Below are positions 52,701 through 63,484 of a stretch of 64,000 nucleotides of DNA, one piece after another. A program made the position numbers and the translations under genes. The DNA lies in the NCBI GenBank assembly GCA_038496675.1, contig CM076662.1:16180919-16244918 (forward strand), written 5' to 3'. The DNA is from Rachycentron canadum (lineage: Eukaryota > Chordata > Actinopteri > Carangiformes > Rachycentridae). How positions within the stretch are numbered: position 1 is the stretch's first letter; every line of letters begins with the position of its first letter. Below the pieces are notes generated by a model, which saw only the letters and a list, made by a program, of their open reading frames with translations, ran no database searches and was not told the origin of the DNA.

Positions 52701-53646
52701 AACAAAAAAAAACAAACTTGTTGGACTTGTTTAGACAGAGGAGAAATCCATATTTACTCACAATCTAATTAAAGGCTGGCCCCTTGGGATTGCGTAGGGG
52801 TCACACCATCTGTTACTACTTGATACAGTTTCCATGTATCGGTAGCTCAAGCAGATTCTCATGGTGCTAATTGTAAAAGTATGAAACAAGCCATTTTGTT
52901 TCAGATTACCATATTTAAAATGAAGTGAAACTTCATTTCGAAGTGAAACAACTTATGCCTTGCTTCACTCTTGCTGATCTGTTCTCAAGCACTGAAGACA
53001 TACTGAAGACACTGAACACTCTTCAACACTGAAGAGTTTTCCCTATTAAACACAATCTTTGCTAAGTTCCAAGTAGGCAAGTATTTCTCTAGAAAAGCAT
53101 GTGGCCTAGTTTCATGGCAGTTTTTTTTTTTTTAAAACATGTTTCGTAATTCAACTGACAAATGAAACAGAAAGCAGAGCTCGCAGCGACATGTGGGCAA
53201 ATGTGGCATTCTGTTACTCGCAGCTACTGTGAAAGCGACAGAAAATACAGAAAGCACATATCATTTAGTGTAAATGTGTGAGTGAAGTAACTTAGTGTTT
53301 TGTTATTTTTTGATCTGAGGAAATTTAAGGAAAATTGTAAATGTAAGAGGATTACTGTAAAACAACCTGTTCAAAAGTCAATATGTGAATTAATTCCATT
53401 CATTAAAGCACAGTCAGCAGTTTTATCGCTTGCATCATCATCCTTCATGTTGCAGATGTGCAACTAGCACAACACCAGAGTCTTTCATAGAGTGGATGTT
53501 ACAGCTTTTTGTGGTTATTGTTGATTACACAATTTTTTTGTTGCAGGAAGTACAAAACATTACTTTCTTCAAGTATGCATTTCCTGTATAAAATGAATAC
53601 ATTCTTATTTGTCAGCTTCTGTTTTGTGTGATTAGTATGTCTCAAA

Positions 53647-53680
<34 letters not shown>

Positions 53681-54807
53681 TAAGCAATAAATTCTAAAAT
53701 TTGAGGATCTGGAATCAGAAAATGTTTGAGCAAATGCAATGCTTTATCACTACTTGACAATTTTAATAGTTGTTAATAGTTGTAATTTAGCTGCAATTTT
53801 CCATTGATTTATTCTTTTACCCTGGACTAAGAATTATGAAACAGTCATAATTGTGTATGTTTGATATCAGATCCACACAGCAAGAAACTACATAGCGGAC
53901 AAACTCTTCAAAGTCTTAATACTTTTCAAAGTTAACAAGGTGGACTGCTACAGCACATGTGGTTGACAGTGGGTTCATGAGGTGGGCATTTTGATCACTT
54001 AGAGTCACCTACCTCTAACACGGGTCCTGCCCCAAGGATGGTCCGCTCCAGCCCACTGGAGTATGTCTTCTGACTGAGAGCTGTCAGGCAGTGGATGAGA
54101 TAACTGCTGCTTTCAGTCTTCCCTGAGCCACTCTCACCAGATATAACAATACACTGGTTAACCTGCCTGTTGAGCATGGTACGAAAGGCCGCATCTGCTA
54201 TTGCAAATATGTGAGGGCTTAGTTTGCCAAGTGGCTGGTTCTCATACATCTTGACATACTTTGGGTTGTAGTAAACAGGTAGGAATTTATTGGGATTGAC
54301 GGCAATGAGGATGTTGCTGGCATAGGTGTAGATTTTGAACTTGTAGAAGCGTTGGCGTAAAGCCTCCAGAATACTCTCCTCAGTCACAGTTTGCAGGTTG
54401 CAGAGGTCATCATAGTCCTCTTTGTTGTTTTCTTCTTGGTTGCCTCCATTGTTGGTTTGCTGCTGCTGCTGCTGCTGCTGCTGCAGGATGAAGTGGTACC
54501 CCTGGCTCTGAGGGTGCCACCTCTGTGCCCATACCGGCCACAGCAGGACTCGTTCCAGAGGGCAGTCACCAGCCTCCAGCAGCCTCTCCTCACCGCTGAT
54601 CTGTCGGACCTCAAGCAGGCAGTACGCCTTGCTGGAGTCCAGCCCCAGAGTGACCACGGCATTGCGGATGACCGACCTCACCGTGTCCCCGCCACTGACC
54701 TGCAGGGGACAGTAGGCGGTCGTGTCCTGGGACCGTCTGGGGTAGATCTGCACAACACGGGCCTCTCCATCCTGCTCAGGGGCCCCAGCTCCATCTGTAG
54801 TGCTCAT
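29708..54807 (-). CDS. myo9b: Class IX unconventional myosin with RhoGAP tail (myosin IXB-like), complete
   Basis: Forty coding exons with GT-AG borders join with consistent phase to 5706 bases, 1901 residues plus stop. The start ATG at 54805-54807 has A at -3 and an in-frame TGA upstream in the same exon. Order of domains: Ras-association-like region about 15-107, polyglutamine 109-117, motor about 134-917 with P-loop GESGSGKT at 224-231, three IQ motifs about 920-990, charged linker to about 1275, C1 finger 1453-1501, RhoGAP about 1515-1700, short helical region, acidic end. Class IX myosins are single-headed actin motors that switch off Rho through the tail GAP. The N-terminal VLLWP block and the C1 and GAP regions resemble MYO9B more than MYO9A by my reading. 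The protein is shorter than human MYO9B (about 2150 residues). Confidence 0.9.
31661..31691. repeat. Poly(A) homopolymer in an intron
   Basis: About 30 A residues, on the downstream (minus-sense) side of exon 38, starting 10 bases past its donor. On the transcript strand it is a poly(U) tract. Confidence 0.9.
32105..32260 (+). mobile_element. SINE fragment with TGCATGTCATTC tail
   Basis: Contains CCATTTGCTGCATGTCATTC followed by CTCTACTCTCTCTGCC, the 3' body of a tRNA-derived SINE family common in fish. A degraded head precedes it. Related pieces lie at 43360-43430 and 43721-43915. Confidence 0.5.
32353..34217 (-). other. myo9b: Myosin IX exons 33-37: RhoGAP domain
   Basis: Exons: 34025-34217, 33593-33721, 32805-32910, 32594-32725, 32353-32476. 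The arginine finger is present in GLYTEGIYRKSG. Other GAP hallmarks are LVKRWLRELPDPLM, LERLIFHLVR and NKMSPSSLAIVFAPCILR. All catalytic and structural motifs appear intact, so GTPase-activating activity on Rho is expected. The domain ends in a helix (ISEQFRRYNEKMQNIQELEY) leading into the tail. Confidence 0.92.
34307..35281 (-). other. myo9b: Myosin IX exons 28-32: pre-C1 region and C1 zinc finger
   Basis: Exons: 35174-35281, 34810-34980, 34679-34720, 34476-34587, 34307-34380. Blocks IKGMYSVQ, AYKDLMKGYRN and VVNLFQSVLDGFIRG match the family. The C1 finger has the complete His/Cys ligand set with spacing H-12-C-2-C-12-C-2-C-4-H-2-C-7-C (residues 1453-1501). It should bind two zinc ions. Class IX C1 domains are of the atypical, non-phorbol-ester type. 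Confidence 0.9.
35586..38568 (-). other. myo9b: Myosin IX exons 22-27: variable linker
   Basis: Exons: 38218-38568 (117 codons, Ser/Pro/Arg-rich, low conservation expected), 37909-37990, 37473-37670 (basic KRKRR run then SEYWSFPLPPIS), 36336-36442, 36146-36225 (IWFLSKFLRKRAPKLSPSS) and 35586-35770 (ends RNLDEFLGNQ, matching the YLDEFLLNK block of MYO9B). Many Ser-Pro sites suggest phosphorylation. Splice phases and the flanking conserved blocks confirm the order. Confidence 0.82.
39144..39831 (-). other. myo9b: Myosin IX exons 20-21: converter end and IQ motifs
   Basis: Exon 20 is 39682-39831 and exon 21 is 39144-39286. They encode VFLKQKEKQLLQDTL, then three IQ-type calmodulin/light-chain sites centred on IIILQRWFRVCLMR, ATIIIQRCWREFY and AATVIQMAWRTSLKR. 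Human MYO9B has four IQ motifs, and the fourth is not seen here. A lysine/glutamate-rich stretch follows. Confidence 0.85.
43360..43430 (+). mobile_element. SINE tail fragment
   Basis: CTGCATGCCAACCTCCACTT through CATTTCCTGTCTCTTTCCAC to a short AAGGCATAAA end. It matches the 3' part of the SINE at 43721-43915. Confidence 0.5.
43721..43915 (+). mobile_element. tRNA-derived SINE, near full length
   Basis: The head GTGGCTCCCCTGGTAGAGCA resembles an A-box-type tRNA start. The body includes TCTGCATGTCATCCCAACTC and CTTTCCTGTCTCTTTGTGAC, and the 3' end is A-rich (about 43912 on). It lies in an intron of the myosin IX motor region, in antisense orientation to the gene. Confidence 0.6.
45384..45615 (+). 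mobile_element. tRNA-derived SINE with intact B box
   Basis: TAGCACTGTCGCCTCACAGC, then GGTTCTGGGTTCGAACCCCG (a pol III B box), then the conserved TTTCTGTGTGGAATTTGC and AGTTCTCCATGGG body. It ends in a short GGATAGATAATGGACGGACGGAT tandem tail. This is a very common teleost SINE pattern. It is antisense to the host myosin gene, between exons 7 and 8. Confidence 0.7.
49595..49860. repeat. Dispersed teleost repeat copy
   Basis: Begins AGTTGCAACTAATAATTATT and includes TTAATGTCAGAAAAAAGGTC and AAATGTCTTGTTGTGCCCAA, with AGAGGCTGCAACCAGAGAAT near its end. It is the same family as 5490-5770. It lies in myosin IX intron 1. Confidence 0.6.
50935..51300 (+). mobile_element. Decayed LINE ORF2 C-terminal fragment
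   Basis: Frame-broken plus-strand reading gives GKRAGH/WEKELDIEITEDMW followed, after frame changes, by segments like ICFYITPKQKF and a GLVPLLSL end. The order (W-E-x-E-L-x-I-x-I, then a region before an RNase-like or zinc-knuckle-like end) recalls the C-terminal part of L1-type fish retrotransposon polyproteins. It is short, stop-ridden and not functional. Confidence 0.4.
53644..53683. repeat. Poly(A) plus TA microsatellite
   Basis: About 20 A residues followed by roughly ten TA units, in myosin IX intron 1, close to coding exon 1. Confidence 0.85.
54013..54807 (-). other. myo9b: Myosin IX coding exon 1: N-terminal extension, polyQ, start of motor
   Basis: One exon of 265 codons. It covers the Ras-association-like fold (VVQIYPRR to RVLLWP), nine glutamines encoded by CAG triplets (about 54456-54487), an Asn/Glu-rich spacer, and the first motor blocks. 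The motor blocks are DYDDLCNLQ, IYTYASNILIAVNP, PKYVKMYENQPLGKLSPHIF and the P-loop GESGSGKT. It ends in GAGPVLE with a GTAGGT donor. Intron 1, which follows, is 5.2 kb and is the largest in the gene. Confidence 0.92.
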
Positions 54808-55440
54808 CCTGATATACAGAGACAGGCTTCAGCATAACTCACTGCCCCAACTCTCTGCCAGGATCCACTGTAGAAACACACATATAATGTTACCAAATGC
54901 CATTTAAAATGAAGGGGAAATGAAGTAAAAAGCATAAGTAACTCGTTTTACATTTATTATAGTATTTTATAGAAATATGAACACTTTTGCTAAAGACACA
55001 AGTCTCACTGTTTCCACGGGAAATATCGACTGCATCCAGTCCAACATAACAATTCCCATCTACACCTCCGCCCAGGTGACAAATGTCAAACCGCGACAGG
55101 TGTCAAACTGGACTACGATGTCAAAATAAGTCTTACCTTTGGAGGAAAAACACTGATTTCATCTGTAAAAGCACAAGATATTGTGACAAGCGAAGACAGA
55201 CCAGTTCCTGGACCTTCCCGTTTGGCGTCAACGAACTCCAATCACACAACTTCAGGAAAAAAAACCCCAAAAAAACTCTTCACCTGAGCTTCCCAGACAA
55301 GGTGAGACAAGAAACTGTTCCCACGCTGTTTTAAATGATGAAAAAGGTACTTCCCGGCATTTCGGCGTCGTTATTTCTCTCATAAATCACAGTTTTCTTT
55401 GAGATATTGAGGATTAACGTCTCCTCCTGGTTCCCCCCCG
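54808..55440 (-). promoter_or_regulatory. myo9b: 5' UTR exons and proximal promoter of the myosin IX gene
   Basis: The first coding exon continues as 5' UTR to an acceptor (TTTCTACAG) that places its upper end at 54867. A GTAAGA donor (CCTCCAAAG before it) marks the lower end of a non-coding exon 1 at 55137. That exon runs to higher coordinates. Its start cannot be set from sequence but should lie before the CA microsatellite at 55478. The region is richer in CpG than its surroundings. Confidence 0.6.
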
Positions 55441-55477
55441 GTTGAAAAGTTAGGCTATCGTTACTTCCTAGATTTCT

Positions 55478-55482
55478 ACACA

Positions 55483-55566
<84 letters not shown>
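55478..55566. repeat. CA microsatellite at the myosin IX promoter
   Basis: About 44 CA units with one early interruption. The long alternating purine-pyrimidine tract could adopt left-handed DNA. The open frames read through it are artefacts. Confidence 0.95.
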
Positions 55567-55568
<2 letters not shown>

Positions 55569-55819
55569 TATACGCACACCGCCGTCGGCGAGGTGGAGAT
55601 AAAGTATTAGTCTGCCCTTCGCTGACTTGAACGATGTCACCCTTTAGCTAAGAGGAGACAAAACCGCGGAGAAAAAAGCAAAGCTCGGGTCTTTGACAAC
55701 AACAAGAGGAGGCGACGCTCTCACACCAGGAGCCGTGAATAAAAACACCAGTTTAATTGGCCACATTCATTACTGCGGCCGAGCTGGGGGCGCCCCCTGC
55801 TGGACGAGCGGGGTATTAC

Positions 55820-56640
55820 AGCCAACACACAGACACAGAGACACACACAGACACAGAGACACAGACACACACAGACACACAGACACACACAGAGACACAG
55901 CCAACACACAGACACAGAGACACACACAGAGACACAGACACACACAGACACACACAGAGACACACACAGACACAGAGACACAGACACAGAGACACAGACA
56001 CACACAGAGACACAGCCAACACACAGACACAGACACAGAGACACAGACACACACAGAGACACAGCCAACACACAGACACACACAGACACACACAGAGACA
56101 CAGCCAACACACAGACACAGACACAGAGACACACACAGAGACACAGAGACACAGACACACACAGAGACACACAGAGACACAGCCAACACACAGACACAGA
56201 CACAGAGACACACACAGAGACACACACAGAGACACAGAGACACAGACACACAGACACACACAGAGACACACAGACAGAAACACACAGAGACACAGACACA
56301 CAGACACAGACTCACACAGAGACACACACAGACACAGACACACACAGAGACACAGACACACACAGAGACACAGAGACACACACACACACAGACACACAGA
56401 GACACAGAGACACAGAGACACAGAGACACAGACACACACAGAGACACACAGAGACACACACACACACAGACACACAGACACAGACTCACACAGAGACACA
56501 CACAGACACACACACACACACACACAGAAACACACACAGACACACACAGAGACACACAGACACACACACAGACACACACTCAGACACACGGATACACACA
56601 GACACACAGAGAGACACAGACACTGCAGATCACACTTAAA
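55820..56640. repeat. Complex CAGACACA / GAGACACA tandem array
   Basis: About 820 bases made of CAGACACA, GAGACACA and ACACACA units in irregular order. A variant motif GCCAACACACAG recurs with CCAAC at 55822, 55901, 56016, 56065, 56104 and 56183 (spacings 79, 115, 49, 39, 79). A CTCACACAGAGAC variant recurs at 56311 and 56485. These suggest internal duplication of larger blocks. The long open frames on both strands are repeat artefacts. Confidence 0.95.
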
Positions 56641-57260
56641 GTGATGGAAAGTCAATCCAAGTGACAGAAAGAGACACAAAATGACCAAAAAGATGACTAC
56701 AAAGTGACTGATACAGCAACCACAGAGACACAAAAAGATGCAAAATAATCAGTAATCAGAATATTTTATTAATTAAACAACTAGAGAGTTGCACAATGAT
56801 CACAAAATGATGTAACACAACCACAGAGACACAGAAAGCTACAAAAAAGAGATGCAAAAAAAATCATTAAGTGAAGAAGCAAAATAACTAGTAGTATAAA
56901 ACTGAACACAGAGACACAATGCAACCACAAAGTGACATAAAACAACTACAGAGATGCTCAATGATCACAAAATGATGTTAGACAACCACAGAGACACACA
57001 ACGTTACAAAAAGACATGCAAAACAATCAGTAAGTGATATAAAAAGCCACAAAGAAAAAAAAAGGTCACAAAGGGAAACAAAATGATTGCAGAGATGCAA
57101 AATGATTACAAAGTTGAAAAAAAAAGATTGAACACAAAGAGACACAATGCAACCACAAAGTGACATAAAACAATCACAAAGACACACAAGACTACTTAAA
57201 AGTGACCACACATTGACACGAAATGACCACAATAAGACGCAAAGCAACCAGCCAGGAAAT
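56641..57260. repeat. Degenerate minisatellite continuing the array
   Basis: Loose repeats of ACAACCACAGAGACAC, AAAATGACCACAA and GTGACATAAAACAA units, about 20-40 bases long with many substitutions. It appears to be an older, diverged flank of the purer array before it. Confidence 0.75.
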
Positions 57261-57850
57261 GGCCCACACTCTTTAAACTGGTGCAGAGGCTCCAAATCCT
57301 TTTGATACTTTTAATTAACATTTTGCCCTCAAATAATTTTCTGAAAGTTACAGCTAAAGATTAAGCTTTTCTTTCAGGGCAGTCTTGAAAATTAAGTTAT
57401 ATTAAGGTTTGTACAAATGTCAATGATGTAAATAATCCTGTTGAACTATTATGAGTGTTATAATGTACATGTGCCAGTCAGTAGTGATCTTATAGTGACC
57501 GTATCCTTCTGACTATGTGCTATCAACATCATTTGGTCTATTTCCAGTGGATGCTATATTTAATTAAGGGGTGGTGGATATAATTAAAGCAACACTTGCA
57601 TAATATAATGCAAATCAATTCAAATATGCAGTAAAGCTTTGTGCCTTTGTGAAGCTTATTGTGTTGTTACACAAAGCTGAATTTTGCCTACGTTGTGTAT
57701 GCAAATGAACCTGTCTTTAGCACATCTGGTCTGTTAATCTTGTTGTCTGTTTAATCTTCAGTGAATCGTAATTTTTGGGTCTAAAAATGATTAGTTTTAA
57801 ATCGCTGGAACACTTTCTGCTCCCACTGCTGACCTGCATGTGCTATACTG
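57261..57850. other. AT-rich flank without a recognised gene
   Basis: No exon, repeat family or RNA gene recognised between the minisatellite and the TA repeat. Confidence 0.5.
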
Positions 57851-58273
57851 TGTATATATATATATATATATATNNNNNNNNNNNNNNNNNNNNNNNNNNN
57901 NNNNNNNNNNNNNNNNNNNNNNNNNNNNNNNNNNNNNNNNNNNNNNNNNNNNNNNNNNNNNNNNNNNNNNNNNNNNNNNNNNNNNNNNNNNNNNNNNNNN
58001 NNNNNNNNNNNNNNNNNNNNNNNNNNNNNNNNNNNNNNNNNNNNNNNNNNNNNNNNNNNNNNNNNNNNNNNNNNNNNNNNNNNNNNNNNNNNNNNNNNNN
58101 NNNNNNNNNNNNNNNNNNNNNNNNNNNNNNNNNNNNNNNNNNNNNNNNNNNNNNNNNNNNNNNNNNNNNNNNNNNNNNNNNNNNNNNNNNNNNNNNNNNN
58201 NNNNNNNNNNNNNNNNNNNNNNNNNNNNNNNNNNNNNNNNNNNNNNNNNNNNNNNNNNNNNNNNNNNNNNNNN

Positions 58274-58307
<34 letters not shown>

Positions 58308-58312
58308 TATAA
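57851..58312. repeat. TA microsatellite interrupted by an assembly gap
   Basis: TA repeats border 400 undetermined bases (57874-58273) on both sides, so the gap most likely reflects collapsed or unsequenced TA repeat. Its true length is unknown. Confidence 0.95.
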
Positions 58313-61300
58313 ATATGGTGTTTATCACTTAACCGCAGTCATTTAAATTACGATAAACGTTGCAAATAATACCACATACCACAATTATGTGACATTATTA
58401 TTATGACATCACATAGACATAATATATTTTTGTTACATTGAGTGGAAATAATCTGATCATTAGCAAGGTACAGTCTTACAAAGAAAAAAAAGAAAAGAAT
58501 ATATGTACTCAAGACTTTTATTAAAAGATAATGACCTGAACTGCACAGTTTTAGTGTGAAACAGCAAAATCACATAATAATTCAATGAAAAGTCTATTCT
58601 GTTGTTTATGTTGGTTATTTTCTTAAGGTTTAGTTGTGCACAGCAGATATGTAATTACATTAAATCATGTAAAATCAATATGAAAATCTACACCAGTTCA
58701 TTTTTTTTAACAGCAAGTTTCTTTGAATTTTTGACTATGTCTGCAATTTTTTTTAATGAACAAGTCTGCAGGAAGATGCCCCAAGGTGAAAAGTATATTG
58801 CTCACACGACACCCTGACAAGTGAGGACATCCAAAATCAATAGCATGTCATATGATGACCAGTTTATCTTATGCTAATGCAGTGCCTGTCCATTTGGGTG
58901 TATAATGACTGCAGAGGCGTTGAGCTGGTGTGTCCCAATTTGGTGAAGAAGCGTGCAGACACACTGACACCTTATTATAGTGTGAAGAATGAAGAGAGGC
59001 AACGTAAAGTGTTACTCAGCACAAATCAGCTGCAGTTGGTAACGACTACCTGCAGAGGCAGCCAGATTCACCCACACAGGGAGACAAATTAGGACATACA
59101 CACATACACATTTATACACATATACATAAAGGTGCACACACACCTTTCTATGTGTCAGGAATAGCAAATTCATCACTTCTGAAAATACCTGCTGTGATAA
59201 ACATGTTTGGGGTCATTTGGCAGTGTGTTCATTGTAATAATTTTAAATGGGGATGATGTTAATGCTGATGGTGTCTTATTGGGTGTCACTCTTGTTCCTG
59301 CTGGACTGAGCCAGTTCTGCAAAGACACACTGAATCCAGTTCAGTAGGCACACGAGTACACAACCCAGAAAAAAGCCTCGTTAGCACATTTCCAAATGAT
59401 TGAAGGCACAAAATTTGATGAGTGATGATTGTATTTTAAACACTTAATGGCAAAGAAAATGCAGATTTGACACATCAACAACACTTTTATTGACTGAAAT
59501 GATCTTCCTCCTGGAAATTCTGTAACTGCAGGTGATAATCCTCTTCAAAGTAGTCATATAGAGTGGTGATGATGAGCTCATGTCAGAGGAAAACTATGAA
59601 AATGCTGTGCTGCCCTTTCTTCTTCTTCAAACCAGCCATAAATCAAAAGAAACCAAATACTATTCAGTTGTCTGGACATGCAAAGACTTTAACAGCATTC
59701 CTCTTTGCTTTACAGTGCAGGTGCTTTTTCATTTTGTGCATCATTTTACTTCCCTTACCTCTCCGTTTGGGGATGGCCAAGGCTCTCATGCATCCTGGGA
59801 GCTCATTCTTTCATGTCAGATGCTGAACTTAGCCACTGTGAACAATTCATGTTTGGTTTAATGCTCACTAATGAGCTAAGTTCTGCATCTCAATGAATTG
59901 TCATTTAGGGGTGGCATTCAGAGTGGGAAATCTGTGCGTATCAGTCTGCAAGAAAAAAAAAACAAAACAAAAAAAAACTTTGTACAACTAATACAATTTA
60001 ACAGGTTTTAAAGGAAATCACAGATTTAATTGAAGTTGCAATCATGCTCAAGCCTGTAAAAGTAATAATGTCTGCTAAGTAAACCACTAGTTGTTTTCAT
60101 GCTATGATTTATCCAAATGAGAAATCCAGGCTCACTACAAGCAAAGAAGTCATTAAACACAGAGAAAGCAGAAGAAATGTGCTCATAAAAACAAACTGCG
60201 TTCATGTAATATATCATACTGACCACTAATATGAATGTAGAATGTGTGGAGTCACAAGTGTAGTGGTTGGACAAAGAGTTAGACCACAGTTTATGACTTT
60301 TAGAAGCAATAACTGAATGGCTCTTTTCATGACCTGCTTGTTAATGAGCCTTAAAAAAACAAGACTGCCCCACATTACTCAAATTCAATGGTGAAAGAAA
60401 TATTCAAAACCTTTACTTAAGTTGATGTGGGAGTACAACAATTTGAAAATGCTACATTTAAAAGTGTGCTACAAGTAAAAGTCCTCCATAAAAGCTTTAT
60501 GTTGAGAATGTACTCACAATATGAAAAATATATGTACTCATTATGATTCATATTGGTATTAAATTACCATATTAGGTAAAATTGGATTAGTAACACAGAC
60601 GGGTAAATATATAAGCAGAATTTGAATGTGTCAGTATAGTTAAGGTGGAGAACATTTAGATAATACCTACCATTTGGCAGATTAGTGATATTAAATAAAA
60701 AAGCTCTTGTTAGTAATTATCGCTTTTAAACAGATAAATGTAGTTAAGTAAAAAAAACAAAAAAACAATTATATTTCACTCTGAATAAGTATCAAGTTGC
60801 AGAAAATGGAAAATATTCAAGTAACTAAATGTAGCCTATTCAGTTACTTTCCACTTACTTTTATCAAATGGAGGAAAAATAACAAAGTGGAGGGTCAAAT
60901 CTGGCCGTCTTTGGTAGCACAGCCCTATAAAGTCTAGTATTCGACATGCAAATATCATAGCCAGGTTCTTTATGACCTTTAAATGCATATATCATCTTTC
61001 TCTTTTCACACGGTGGGTGTATTTCTTCCCTCCCTGGCTGTGAAGAGTCTCTGCCTTCTTCGTTTGTGCTCGGATAGTTTGTCTGAGCCTCAGGACACAG
61101 GCTCAGTTTTCAGAATAAACTGTGGTGTCATGACATCACCGCTTGGTGGAAAACAACTTACTCTCACGTTCATGCCGCCTCAATCTGGAGCCTTATGAGT
61201 AAACTTAGTACGCAATTTTGCGTGCGAGTTGTCTGCAGGATTACTGGTTTCGCTAATTGAAATGAGAGAATTTGTGTCCAAGCTGTAATTGGCCAAATTG

Positions 61301-62460
61301 CACTGGTTTAATGACAGTAAAGTAATGAGGGAATTCTGTAATTTCAACACCATCTATTTATTGTTTTTACCCTCATAGTCTTCATTTTATCCTTAAAATG
61401 ACTTGGCGTTCACACTCTCGCAGCGTCACAAATCTTGTAAACACAACCTAACAGTTGGATAACTTTCAAGGGTATCAGTGTCCATGTGAAGTTACCTGAG
61501 CTCAGCTGCTATTATGTCATTTTTCACCCTGCTTCAGGAGAAGAAAAGGCAGCTGCAGCTTTTGTCATCCCACCACCTCCTCCTCTCCTGTGGAGAAGAA
61601 CTGTGATGATCCATCATGGGATTAAATAAGCAGGATAACAAAGCCTCCACTATCACCTTCATATACGACTTTATTCAACTTTACCTAGTTTGCTCTGCTC
61701 GGGTTATTGGTGTCCTCGATGAGGAAGAAATCCTTTCAGAGATAGAGAAGTTGTTATGGGGAAAAAGTGGGTGGGTAGGATAGAGAAAGACAGGAACAGA
61801 AGGAAAGACGGTCCACAGTCCAAAACGGTCTATACAAGCAAACAAGCAACGACATATACAGCAAAAATATTCACGCAATCAGAAAGATACACTTAAATAC
61901 ATTATAGTGTCATTTGAACACATGCAATGGATTTGCTTGTTGCATCTATTCTCACATTCCTCCTCTGTTGACTAAAGAGCTGGAAGACCCAGCCTTCACT
62001 CATCTGGCCATAAAAGCGCCTTTAAAAAACCGACGTGAGTCAACTTACCTGATTATAAACAACAGCGGCGGTTGATGAGACAGAAGGAGGCCCTCAGTGT
62101 CGCCAAGCCCCTCTCTCTCCCTGCTGGTGTCCCTGTTCTCTGTTGCATGTTCTTAGCAAGACAGCGCTGCTTCCTACTCCTCAAGCTGTTCAGTGTGAGG
62201 TGTGGGTGAGCAAGGGGGTGAGCATGTGTGAAAAGAGAGAAGGCACAAAAGAGGGGAGGGGAGGAGAGGGAAGGAGCAAGGATGATGGGACAGGTGTGGA
62301 ATTTACACACCCTGCTGGTAGAGCGCACTATTGGCATATTTGCTTCAGCATGAGTCACCCTACTTGTGGTGGAGAAAATGTGAGTTTCTGAGTGAGAGGG
62401 ACACACAAACAGCAATTTAAAGGGATGAAGAGTCTGCAGGATGTGTCATTGTTTCAGAAA
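58313..62460. other. Gene-poor intergenic stretch
   Basis: No supported coding exon. Open frames near 59563-59896 overlap in three frames on one strand without domain signal. A dispersed repeat lies at 60380-60860. A minus-strand donor-like CAG/GTAAGT at about 62049 could end a non-coding or short coding exon. The associated open frame (62053-62415) is not recognisable. Confidence 0.4.
60380..60860. repeat. Dispersed repeat remnant (AAGTAAAAGTCCT type)
   Basis: Contains CAAGTAAAAGTCCTCCATAA, ATGTACTCACAATATG and, near the end, ATTCAAGTAACTAAATG. These are typical of a degraded interspersed element common in fish intergenic DNA. Confidence 0.4.
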
Positions 62461-62467
62461 AGTATAT

Positions 62468-63105
62468 TTTATTACAGTGTTCAAGATTTCAACTCATAAA
62501 CTCTGCCATTTGAGCACAATGAACCTTAACCCCAACAAAGAAAAGAGTAAAAAGGGGAAATGTCTGTAAGAGATTTACATGCCGTGTTGATAAAACTAAA
62601 GAAAAAGCAAACTTAACTATACAAAGTCACAATGGTCACATTGTATATACTGAGAGCTACACAATAATGTAAGATATGGATACAAGATATGGTAAAATAC
62701 TAGATTAGAAAAACCCACTAAGTAAATAATAGGTCAGTCACAATTATACATTACACTGATCATATTCCCAACTTGCTACTTTCTTAGTACTATATGACAA
62801 TTAGTATGAGTTTAAAATCAAACAAATGATACAAAATTTTACAAATTAAATTCAGAAACTGATAACTATGTTAAATATATAATCTTTACTCAAATGTTTG
62901 ATTTTGTTTAGTATATTCTGGGACTTCAAAACAGCTACAATCAGTCTGACTCATCGTTCTCACTACGTTGTTTTCAGTCGCAGCAGGAAGCTGGTTTTAA
63001 TTCAAAAGCTCAAAAACCCATGGTCTACTACCTGATCTGCATCACATGGCTGGTGAACATAGTGGAACATTTGGTGGATAAAGCGTTAGATATTTCCCTC
63101 TGGAG
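62468..63105 (-). CDS. Possible terminal exon and 3' UTR of a gene entering from the right
   Basis: On the minus strand a strong pyrimidine tract ending CTCCACCAG at 63106 is followed by an open frame at 63028-63105 that ends in TAG. It encodes 25 residues (LQREISNALSTKCSTM then FTSHVMQIR) with the look of a genuine C-terminus. An AATAAA at 62468-62473 on the same strand would give a 3' UTR of about 550 bases. The reading frame was chosen because it is the longest open one after the acceptor. The phase of the preceding exon is unknown and the protein is not recognised. Confidence 0.35.
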
Positions 63106-63484
63106 CTGGTGGAGACCAAAAACAGAGCAAAAATAAGAGTGAGCGTTACATACTTGCTAAATGTACAAATAGGCAAATAATGTTGCTTCCACAGCTTGTT
63201 TTAACTACCTCCAAGGAGCCAGTAAATCCAGTCTAAGGAAAATGTAATTTTAGCCAAATAAAAAAAATAAAACACACACATGCAGATACATGCAGAAATA
63301 AACATTTTACAGTTCCTTGATTTTAAGTCATTTCTCCCTCCCTTGCCAAATGGCTGAGTGAATTCAAGTGATGAAAACTTTGTTACTTGTCACAAAAACT
63401 ACCCTTTGTTTCCTGTGGCCCATGAGCCAAACACCACTCCTCTGATACTCTAAGCCCATTAGAACAAAAACTCGCAAACTCTAT

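Noticed and set aside
55820..56640. Repeated units with a recurring variant, superficially CRISPR-like
   Set aside because: There are no constant repeats alternating with unique spacers. It is a microsatellite-type array in a eukaryotic genome.
55693..56733. Open frames of 190-320 codons on both strands
   Set aside because: They are translations of the CAGACACA/GAGACACA array, open in nearly every frame because the repeat contains no stop. There is no codon structure or splice context.
57775..58346. Open frames of 160-185 codons
   Set aside because: They consist mostly of undetermined bases in the 400-base gap, flanked by TA repeat.
62053..62415. 120-codon minus-strand open frame
   Set aside because: It ends near a donor-like site but has no recognisable domain. 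The Ser/His/Pro-rich composition fits antisense of a purine-rich tract.
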